Positions 5,818 through 11,301 of a DNA stretch of 11,301 nt are shown here, one piece after another. Within the stretch, counting starts at the first letter, position 1. Every line of letters begins with the position of its first letter. The stretch comes from an uncultured Oscillospiraceae bacterium (GTDB lineage: Bacteria; Bacillota; Clostridia; Oscillospirales; Oscillospiraceae). A model generated the notes under the pieces. That model worked only from the letters and a program-made list of their open reading frames with translations. It was not told where the DNA came from and did not search any database. The stretch is from positions 1 through 11,301 of the forward strand of contig CAKTFW010000044.1 of NCBI GenBank assembly GCA_934561175.1, in the 5' to 3' direction. The position numbers and the translations under genes are program-made.

Positions 5818-6966
5818 ATGCCGGATCTTTCTGTTGCGTCCTGCGTGGACTATGCACCAGAGCATTGCCAGGCTGCATTGCAGGCAGTGCTTGCGCCACT
5901 GGGCGGCCTGGACTGGGTACATCCGGGGATGCGCATTGGAATTAAAGCAAATCTGGTTTCCATGCTGCGGCCAGAGCGTGCGGGAACCACGCATCCGGCG
6001 CTGCTGGCGGCGCTCAGTGTGCAGCTGCGGGCACGCGGTGCAGAGGTCGTAATTGGTGACAGTCCTGGCGGTTTGTATAATTATACTTATGTAAACCGTA
6101 TTTATACAGCGACCGGAATGCGCACAATTGCAGATGTACAGCTTAACGAGGACTTTTCGGTCAAGACGGCACAAATGCCCCAGGCTTGGCGGGCAAAAAC
6201 TTTTTCCTACACAGGGTATCTGGATCAATGTGATGCGATTATCAATTTTTGCAAGCTAAAGACCCATGGAATGATGGGAATGTCGGCTGCTGCAAAGAAC
6301 CTCTTTGGCGTGGTACCCGGCACGATGAAGCCGGAATATCACTTCCGCTATCCAGATCCGATGGACTTTGCCCATATGATTGTCGATTTGGATGAATACT
6401 TCTGCCCACGGCTGAATCTGGTGGATGCAGTGGTCGGCATGGAGGGGAACGGCCCAACCTCTGGGACGCCGCGTCAGGTTGGCTGTCTGGTAGCAGGTAC
6501 GTCTGCCCATGCGGTGGATCTGCTCTGTGCAGCGCTGATTGGCCTGCCGGTGGATCGCATCCCGACCCTGCGCGCGGCGCAGGAACGGCTGCTGATTCCG
6601 GATTCTGTGGAAGCGCTGGAGATTGCGGGGGACTGGCGGCGCTTTCTGATACCGGACTACAAGCTGCTGCCTGGAAATAAAGATACAAAATTTGCCGGAA
6701 CGGGTGGCGTGTTTGGACGGATTCGATCCTGGCTGATGCAGCAGGCTGTTGGCGCGGAACCGGTGCTGAAAAAGTACGGATGCGTCGGCTGCGCAGTCTG
6801 TAAAAAGGTTTGCCCGGCTGCGGCAATTCAGATGGAACAGAAAAGACCCAAAATCGACCGGCGGAAGTGCATCCGCTGTTTCTGCTGCCAGGAATTTTGT
6901 CCAGAAGGGGCATTGGAAGTGCGGCGTAAACCGATTGCGCGGCTACTCGCACGGGAGGAAGTTTGA
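5818..6966 (+). CDS. DUF362 protein with C-terminal 2x[4Fe-4S] ferredoxin domain
   Basis: A 382-residue protein. Residues ~1-300 match the DUF362 family: MRIGIKANLVS near residue 40, GDSPGG near 81-86, and the signature KLKTHGMMGMSAAAKNLFG in the middle. The C-terminus holds two 4Fe-4S motifs, CVGCAVCKKVCP (322-333) and CIRCFCCQEFCP (351-362), so it should carry two clusters and act in electron transfer. No signal peptide or membrane helix is seen, so it is probably cytoplasmic. The family's reaction is not established and I do not assign one. ATG 5818 follows GGGGAGGG and a consensus promoter; the upstream ATG at 5707 lies before the promoter. A MATE transporter follows 97 bases later with no terminator between them, so the two may be cotranscribed. 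Confidence 0.87.
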   Translation: MPDLSVASCVDYAPEHCQAALQAVLAPLGGLDWVHPGMRIGIKANLVSMLRPERAGTTHPALLAALSVQLRARGAEVVIGDSPGGLYNYTYVNRIYTATGMRTIADVQLNEDFSVKTAQMPQAWRAKTFSYTGYLDQCDAIINFCKLKTHGMMGMSAAAKNLFGVVPGTMKPEYHFRYPDPMDFAHMIVDLDEYFCPRLNLVDAVVGMEGNGPTSGTPRQVGCLVAGTSAHAVDLLCAALIGLPVDRIPTLRAAQERLLIPDSVEALEIAGDWRRFLIPDYKLLPGNKDTKFAGTGGVFGRIRSWLMQQAVGAEPVLKKYGCVGCAVCKKVCPAAAIQMEQKRPKIDRRKCIRCFCCQEFCPEGALEVRRKPIARLLAREEV

Positions 6967-7034
6967 GCCGGCCTTGGTTCCAGCTATGTAAAATGATATG
7001 AGAGCGCTGTGTGTGCTTGAAGGGAAATGTGGAT

Positions 7035-7067
7035 ATGAGAAAAATTTGGATCGGTGATGTGCGGTGA
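7035..7067 (+). CDS. Possible 10-codon mini-ORF coupled to the MATE gene
   Basis: ATG 7035 opens a frame reading MRKIWIGDVR, whose TGA (7065-7067) overlaps the GTG start of the MATE gene (7064-7066). AAGGGA at 7020-7025 could serve as a ribosome site, about ten bases upstream. The MATE start itself has no clear ribosome site, so re-initiation after this mini-ORF would explain how it is translated. Evidence is positional only. Confidence 0.35.
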   Translation: MRKIWIGDVR

Positions 7068-8398
7068 ATCGGGATTTGACAACAGGTTCGCCGCGGGTGG
7101 TACTGTGGCAATTTTCGCTGCCGCTCTTCGGCAGTATGGTGTTTCAGCAGCTGTACAATCTGGCGGACAGCTGGGTAGCAGGCAAGTTCATTGGAGAAAA
7201 TGCGTTGGCGGCAGTGGGCAATTCCTATGAAATTACCCTGATCTTTATCGCAGTGGCGTTTGGCTGCAACATTGGCTGTTCCGTAATTGTATCGCAGATG
7301 TTTGGCGCGAAGGAATACGACAATCTGAAAACTGCAGTATCCACGACCATGATTGCCAGCGCAGGTATCTGTGCAGTACTGATGTTGGTGGGACTGCTGT
7401 TTGGCGGAGCGCTGTTGTCGCTGATCCACACGCCGAAGGAGGTCTTCGCGGATTCGGCGCTGTATCTCAGAATCTATACGGCGGGATTGCCATTTCTATT
7501 TTTCTATAATATTGCAACGGGCATCTTTTCCGCAATGGGCGATTCCAAAACACCGTTCTGGTTCTTGGCGGCTTCCTCGCTGTCCAACATTGCGGTGGAC
7601 ATCTTGTTTGTGCATGGCCTTGGTATGGGCGTGGACGGCGTGGCTTGGGCGACCTTCTTATGCCAGAGCATCAGCTGCATTCTGGCGATTGGCACGGTGT
7701 TTCGCCGCCTGCGCGCCATCCCGGCGACGGGGCCGCTGCGCCGGTTTTCTGTGCGGATTCTTGGCCAGATTGCAGTGATTGCAGTACCCAGTATTTTGCA
7801 GCAGAGCTTTATTTCGGTGGGAAATATTTTGATTCAAAGCGTCATCAACGGCTTTGGAACTGCGGTGATGGCGGGCTATTCTGCTGCGATTAAGTTGAAT
7901 AATCTGGTAATTACTTCATTTACAACCCTTGGAAACGGCGTTTCCAACTTCAGTGCGCAGAATCTGGGCGCAGGGCGGTTGGAGCGGGTTCAAAAGGGGC
8001 ATCAGGCGGGACTGCAGATGGTGTGGCTGTTGTGCGTTCCCTGTGTCCTGCTCTATTGGCTGTTGCCAACGCCAATGATTCACTTCTTTATGAAGAGTGG
8101 ATCAGCGGCGGCAGTGGCTTCCGGTGTACAGTTTTTGCGGATCGTTTCGCCATTTTATTTCGTTGTGTCCGCCAAATTGGTGACAGACGGCGTCCTGCGC
8201 GGTGCCGGCGCGATGAAACAGTTTATGGCGACAACTTTTACGGATTTGATTCTCCGGGTGGCACTGTCTGCGCTGCTCAGCGAAATTTTTGGTGCAGTGG
8301 GAATCTGGAGCGCCTGGCCGGTGGGCTGGTGCATCGCAACGGCGATGTCGGTCCTGTTTTATGTGCAGGGCGGCTGGCAGAAGAACTGGAAAGAATAA
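7064..8398 (+). CDS. MATE-family multidrug/cation efflux transporter
   Basis: A 444-residue membrane protein of the usual MATE length. It starts in the typical Firmicute way: DLTTGSP at residues 4-10, then the first helix with LPLFGSMVFQQLYNLADSWV. Two MatE repeats can be followed, roughly residues 15-175 and 235-400, with about 12 hydrophobic helices and conserved motifs such as GDSKTPFWF in the first half and AQNLGAGR in the second. The role is expected to be sodium- or proton-driven export of organic cations; the actual substrate is unknown. The start is GTG 7064, because an in-frame TGA lies at 7055-7057 and no other start gives the DLTTGSP head. It converges with a MATE pseudogene; the two stop codons are only seven bases apart and no terminator is visible between them. 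Confidence 0.9.
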   Translation: MNRDLTTGSPRVVLWQFSLPLFGSMVFQQLYNLADSWVAGKFIGENALAAVGNSYEITLIFIAVAFGCNIGCSVIVSQMFGAKEYDNLKTAVSTTMIASAGICAVLMLVGLLFGGALLSLIHTPKEVFADSALYLRIYTAGLPFLFFYNIATGIFSAMGDSKTPFWFLAASSLSNIAVDILFVHGLGMGVDGVAWATFLCQSISCILAIGTVFRRLRAIPATGPLRRFSVRILGQIAVIAVPSILQQSFISVGNILIQSVINGFGTAVMAGYSAAIKLNNLVITSFTTLGNGVSNFSAQNLGAGRLERVQKGHQAGLQMVWLLCVPCVLLYWLLPTPMIHFFMKSGSAAAVASGVQFLRIVSPFYFVVSAKLVTDGVLRGAGAMKQFMATTFTDLILRVALSALLSEIFGAVGIWSAWPVGWCIATAMSVLFYVQGGWQKNWKE

Positions 8399-8405
8399 GG
8401 AGTCA

Positions 8406-9720
8406 TTATAGCGCCTTTGTATACTTTTGGATGGCTGTAGCGGCATAGAACAGAACCAGAAGCTCCGTAATTGGCATGGAAAGCCACAGAAAATCTGCAC
8501 CGGCCAGAACAGGAAGCGCCAAAATGAAAATACCGCTGATGATAAGTCCCCGTGCTACCGATACGATGAACGCCGCCTGCGGCTTCATAATTGCCTGGAA
8601 ATACTAGGTTGAGAAGATGTTGAATGGCAGCAGCAGGAATGACAACGCATAGGTGCGAATAATGGCAGGGGCCATATCCAGAATTTCCGGCGTGGGCGTC
8701 ATAAAGATGCGGATATAGAGGTTCGGACATGCTATGCTGAGCGCTGTCCAAAACACGCCGAAGAACGCTGCGGTCATCAGTGCCAGCCGAAGCGCTTCCC
8801 GGATGCGGTCGCCCTTCCCGGCACCAAAGTTTGTGGAGATAATGGGTTGTGCCGCCTGCCCGATGCTGTATGCACAGCACTGGACAAAAGTGTTGACCTG
8901 GATAATCGGACCATAGATCGCCAATGCGTTTGCGCCGAGGCATTTCATAATCTGGCGATTGAACAGCACGGTCAGGATTCCCATTGCCACATCAATAAAG
9001 AAAGTGGAGGACCCTGTGACGGAGATCTCACGGAGCTTTTTGAGAAGCTGCTCCGGTTTTACCAGGCGGAGTGTGTTCTTATGGCTGATAAAGTGTGTCA
9101 GCATGACAAGAAAAGAGATGCCAGAGCCGATCGCGGTTGCAAGTCCTGCGCCATAGATTCCCATATCGCAGGTGAATACAAAAAATAGTCGCCAAAGATA
9201 TTGAAAATGCCGCCGAGCAGTACACCGAGTGTTGCAAGGCCCGGATTCCTGTCGTTCCGCAGAAAAGCTGCCAACATTTGGTTGAACAGAAAAAGCGGAA
9301 ACACATACTGGATTGGGCGCATATATTTTTGTGCCAGTGCAAGCAGTGGTTCATCTGCACCGAAGAAAGTCAGGATTGGCTGTGAAAAACAGACAATGCC
9401 GCTCCACGCCAGGATGGATAAAGCGACTGCACCGATTACTGCGGCTGTAAAATACTGATTTTCACTTCCATCACTTCGTGCGCTACCGCGTTTCGTGCTG
9501 AAAATCACACTGCCGCCGATGCCCATCAGCAGACCGAGGCTGTAGATGATATTCCAGACTGGTGCGACGACGGCCAGCGCAGCGGTTCCTTCCGGCCCGT
9601 GGTATTGCCCGACCATCGCGGCATCCACAATTGAATAGACCGATGTAATCATGGCGCTGCCAAACGCCGCTGACAGGTATTTGAAATAGATCGGTTTGAT
9701 TTTACCATTCAAAAATCCAT
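8406..9720 (-). pseudogene. MepA-like MATE transporter, broken by two frameshifts and a stop
   Basis: Minus-strand fragments together make one MATE protein of about 438 residues. The best start is ATG 9720-9718, eleven bases after GGGG. From it the frame hits TGA at once (ATG GAT TTT TGA), while the body reads in another frame from TTG 9712 (NGKIKPIYFKYLSAAFGS, MepA-like). One missing T in the T5 run at 9715-9711 explains this. A second missing T in the T6 run at 9185-9180 breaks the frame after FNIFGDYF; restoring it gives VFTCDMGIYGAGLATAIG. A TAG at 8606-8604 then replaces an expected Tyr in FST-*-YFQA, and the frame stays open to TAA 8408-8406. Adding two bases makes the length an exact multiple of three. 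The fragments are unlikely to give an active transporter unless the indels are sequencing errors. Confidence 0.85.
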
Positions 9721-9745
9721 GCTTGATTTTTCCCCTTTTTTATAG

Positions 9746-9794
9746 AAAAAAGCCGGACAAGAAGCAGACATTTCAGTCTGTCTCTTGGCCGGCT
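9746..9794 (-). terminator. Attenuator-type terminator in the MATE pseudogene leader
   Basis: On the minus strand AGCCGG (9794-9789), CAAGA (9787-9783) and CAGAC (9780-9776) pair with GTCTG (9770-9766), TCTTG (9763-9759) and CCGGCT (9756-9751), with small mismatches between blocks and a TGAAAT loop. A run of six T follows (9751-9746). It lies between the promoter and the start codon, so it would prematurely stop the MATE transcript. Confidence 0.7.
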
Positions 9795-9811
9795 GTTGTT
9801 TCTCTGAACAA
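9773..9811 (-). CDS. Possible 12-codon leader peptide before the MATE pseudogene
   Basis: A TTG at 9811-9809 stands five bases after GGAGG (9821-9817) and opens a frame MFRETTAGQETD. The frame runs through the left arm of the terminator and stops at TGA (9775-9773) exactly in the hairpin loop. Ribosomes on this ORF would cover the left arm, as in leader-peptide attenuators of drug-resistance genes. The start is not ATG and the frame is short, so this is speculative. Confidence 0.3.
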   Translation of the reverse strand: MFRETTAGQETD

Positions 9812-9835
9812 AGCGCCCTCCGAGCGAACGAATGA

Positions 9836-9864
9836 CTTGTAGCACACCCTGCTTCAAAGATCAA
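9836..9864 (-). promoter_or_regulatory. Probable promoter of the MATE pseudogene
   Basis: On the minus strand TTGATC (9864-9859) and TACAAG (9841-9836) are 17 bases apart, with TG one base before the -10 (extended -10). Each hexamer matches consensus at four of six positions. The predicted start near 9829 gives a ~110-nt leader containing the terminator hairpin. Confidence 0.5.
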
Positions 9865-10042
9865 GGGGATGCAGAAAAGGAAATTGAAAATAAGGTGCTT
9901 CCTTTGATCTTGTACAGGTGTCCCTGTACGGAAGAATTTTACCGTTGCGTCTGCGAACAGGAGACGCGGTGGAAAAAGTGCCCATTCTGTTGCATTTTTG
10001 CTAAATTTGCAGGGAAATTTTTGTGAAATGAAGAAAATATAG
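9865..10042. other. Intergenic region between the MATE pseudogene and serC promoters
   Basis: No convincing gene is seen on either strand; long frames through it lack ribosome sites and family features. The visible structure is a 7-bp hairpin GTACAGG-TGTC-CCTGTAC (9912-9929), and TTGATCTT (9904-9911), which is the reverse complement of AAGATCAA (9857-9864) about 40 bases away. Nothing further is recognised. Confidence 0.5.
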
Positions 10043-10071
10043 TTGATTTTTTCGCGCAGGACGCGTAAAAT
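10043..10071 (+). promoter_or_regulatory. Promoter of serC
   Basis: TTGATT (10043-10048) and TAAAAT (10066-10071) with a 17-base spacer. Transcription should start near 10078, directly before the palindrome at 10082-10100. This argues against a serC start upstream of 10130. Confidence 0.8.
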
Positions 10072-10081
10072 CAAACCTATA

Positions 10082-10110
10082 CGAATTCCACGGGAATTCG
10101 GTAATATACC
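10082..10110 (+). promoter_or_regulatory. Inverted repeats in the serC 5' leader (possible operator or RNA hairpin)
   Basis: CGAATTCC (10082-10089) and GGAATTCG (10093-10100) form a perfect 8-bp inverted repeat around ACG. It is followed at once by GGTA-ATA-TACC (10100-10110). Both lie between the predicted start point and the ribosome site, a place suited to a repressor site or an mRNA stem. There is no T-run, so it is not a terminator. Confidence 0.45.
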
Positions 10111-10129
10111 ATTTACAGGAGGTACCGCT

Positions 10130-11215
10130 ATGTACGATCGTATTTACAACTTTTCTGCCGGCCCGTCCATGCTTCCGGTTCCGGTTCTGGAAAAAGCCAG
10201 AGATGAGATGATGAACTGTCAGGGCTCAGGCATGAGTGTTAATGAGATGAGTCATCGATCTAAGGTGTTCGATCAGATCGCCAAGGATGCAGAAGCGTTG
10301 GTGCGTGAAGTACTCAGCGTGCCTGATAATTATAAGGTCTTGTTTATGCAGGGCGGCGCATCGCTGCAGTTTGCCTGCGTGCCGCTGAATCTGATGAAAA
10401 CCGGAAAGGCAGATTATATCCTGACCGGCAACTTCTCGAAGAAAGCCTATGAAGAGGGCCAGAAATACGGCGACGCCCGTGTAGCAGGTTCCACCAAGTC
10501 GGAGAATTTCACCCGGATTCCCCGCCAGAATGAGCTGGATCTGGATCCTAATGCGGATTATGTTCACATTTGCTTTAACAACACGATTTTCGGCACCCAT
10601 TGGGATTATATTCCGGAGACTGGTAATGTGCCGCTGGTTGCAGATATGTCTTCCTGCATCTTCTCCGAGCCTGTGGATGTTTCGAAGTTTGGTGTGATTT
10701 ATGCAGGTGTTCAGAAAAACCTGGCTCCGGCAGGTATGGCATTGGTTATCATCCGTGAGGATTTGCTCAATGACAATGTGCCGAAGTATTGCCCGACCAT
10801 GTGCAACTACAAGGTGATGGCGGATAACGACTCCATGTACAATACGCCGAACTGCTGGAGCATCTATATGACCAAGCTGGTTCTGGAGTGGATTAAAGAG
10901 ATCGGCGGCCTGGAGAAGCTGCATGAGCGCAATGCCCGCAAGGCCGGTAAGCTCTATGACTATTTGGAGACCAGCAAGCTGTTCAAGAATCTGGTTTCGC
11001 CGGAATCCCGCAGCCTGATGAATGTGGTCTTCCGCTGCGACGACGATGCACTGAACGCCAAGTTTGCGACCGAGTCCGGCAAGGCTGGCATGTCCAACCT
11101 GAAGGGTCACCGTTCAGTGGGCGGTATGCGTGCTTCCATTTATAATGCAATGCCGGAGGAAGGCGTAGATCATCTGATCGAGTTCATGAAGAAGTTTGAA
11201 GCAGAAAACGGCTAA
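10130..11215 (+). CDS. serC: Phosphoserine aminotransferase
   Basis: A 361-residue PLP enzyme, the normal length for SerC. It converts 3-phosphohydroxypyruvate and glutamate to phosphoserine in serine synthesis and can also serve vitamin B6 synthesis. The head YNFSAGPSMLP (6-16) is typical, as are EMSHRS (39-44), LFMQGGASLQF (71-81) in the PLP phosphate-binding region, ADMSS (171-175) with the ring-binding Asp172, and GVQKNLAPAG (193-202) with the Schiff-base lysine K196. The end GHRSVGGMRASIYNAMP matches the family's C-terminal substrate-binding part. ATG 10130 has AGGAGG seven bases upstream. It appears to be a single-gene unit: its own promoter lies upstream and a strong terminator directly follows, so a serA partner, if nearby, is outside the window. 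Confidence 0.96.
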   Translation: MYDRIYNFSAGPSMLPVPVLEKARDEMMNCQGSGMSVNEMSHRSKVFDQIAKDAEALVREVLSVPDNYKVLFMQGGASLQFACVPLNLMKTGKADYILTGNFSKKAYEEGQKYGDARVAGSTKSENFTRIPRQNELDLDPNADYVHICFNNTIFGTHWDYIPETGNVPLVADMSSCIFSEPVDVSKFGVIYAGVQKNLAPAGMALVIIREDLLNDNVPKYCPTMCNYKVMADNDSMYNTPNCWSIYMTKLVLEWIKEIGGLEKLHERNARKAGKLYDYLETSKLFKNLVSPESRSLMNVVFRCDDDALNAKFATESGKAGMSNLKGHRSVGGMRASIYNAMPEEGVDHLIEFMKKFEAENG

Positions 11216-11226
11216 ATAGAAGAAGT

Positions 11227-11268
11227 AATCGCCCCCGGCGCAGCTGCGCCGGGGGCGATTTTGTTTTT
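11227..11268 (+). terminator. Intrinsic terminator of serC
   Basis: A 34-base perfect palindrome (11227-11260) with the GC-rich core GCCCCCGGCGCA, followed by TTTTGTTTTT. It begins 12 bases after the serC stop. Confidence 0.95.
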
Positions 11269-11279
11269 CAAAAGCTATG

Positions 11280-11301
11280 CCCCGCATCCTGTGATGCGGG
11301 G
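11280..11301. repeat. Hairpin at the window edge, possibly part of another terminator
   Basis: CCCCGCATC (11280-11288) and GATGCGGGG (11293-11301) form a perfect 9-bp stem with a CTGT loop, ending exactly at the window end. Any T-run after it is not visible. It could be the terminator of a convergent gene to the right or a second plus-strand stop after serC. Confidence 0.5.

Noticed and set aside
5667..5945. 92-codon ORF with AGGAGG before its ATG
   Set aside because: It has a good ribosome site, but it runs into the DUF362 gene in another frame, has no recognisable domain, and no promoter is seen upstream of it. The TATAAT promoter of the DUF362 gene lies inside it.
9709..10074. 121-codon minus-strand ORF upstream of the MATE pseudogene
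   Set aside because: It passes through the attenuator hairpin, has no family features, and its end (MDF) is simply the broken start of the MATE gene.
10043..10129. 29-residue N-terminal extension of SerC
   Set aside because: It would start with the TTG of the -35 box. ATG 10130 has AGGAGG at ideal spacing and begins at the family's usual head.
10226..11110. 294-codon minus-strand ORF opposite serC
   Set aside because: It is an antisense shadow of a conserved enzyme gene, with no ribosome site and no domain features.

Overview
The window looks like chromosomal DNA from a Gram-positive anaerobe of the Bacillota, most likely class Clostridia (gut Oscillospirales-type). The basis is the set of clear sigma-A promoters, strong GGAGG ribosome sites, a T-box leader, Clostridia-like MATE, EamA and DUF362 proteins, an MBOAT/SGNH cell-surface pair and U-tailed terminators. 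Genus level is inference. I see no insertion sequence, CRISPR array, tRNA or rRNA.

Layout, left to right. (1) 2-1975, plus strand: the last 36 codons of an MBOAT-type membrane O-acyltransferase, then a 616-residue anchored protein that fuses an SGNH-like domain to a NodB-type polysaccharide deacetylase domain. This looks like a surface-polysaccharide modification locus. A bidirectional terminator closes it. (2) 2060-2589, minus strand: a 140-residue EamA-type transporter behind a consensus promoter and a ~70-nt leader. The leader holds a small aptamer-like hairpin and an overlapping terminator, and resembles a guanidine-IV (mepA-motif) riboswitch. (3) 2662-4599, plus strand: promoter, T-box leader with an Asn (AAC) specifier, and asnB. 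A 25-bp inverted-repeat terminator follows. (4) 5644-4661, minus strand: a two-gene operon of a small two-helix membrane protein and a TetR-type regulator. (5) 5767-8398, plus strand: a DUF362 protein with two 4Fe-4S clusters, then a MATE transporter whose GTG start overlaps the stop of a 10-codon mini-ORF. (6) 9864-8406, minus strand: a MepA-like MATE pseudogene with two single-base deletions in T-runs and one nonsense codon. Its leader still carries a promoter and a terminator-type attenuator. (7) 10043-11268, plus strand: promoter, palindrome-rich leader, serC (phosphoserine aminotransferase) and a strong terminator. A second hairpin runs to the window end.

The genes do not form one pathway. 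The themes are amino-acid biosynthesis under RNA control (asnB with an Asn T-box, serC), small-molecule export (EamA, an intact MATE and a decayed MATE, two of the three behind leaders with terminator hairpins) and surface-polysaccharide acylation/deacetylation. The points most worth checking are the riboswitch-like leader of the EamA gene, the SGNH-NodB fusion next to the MBOAT gene, and the decaying MATE with its apparent leader-peptide attenuator.
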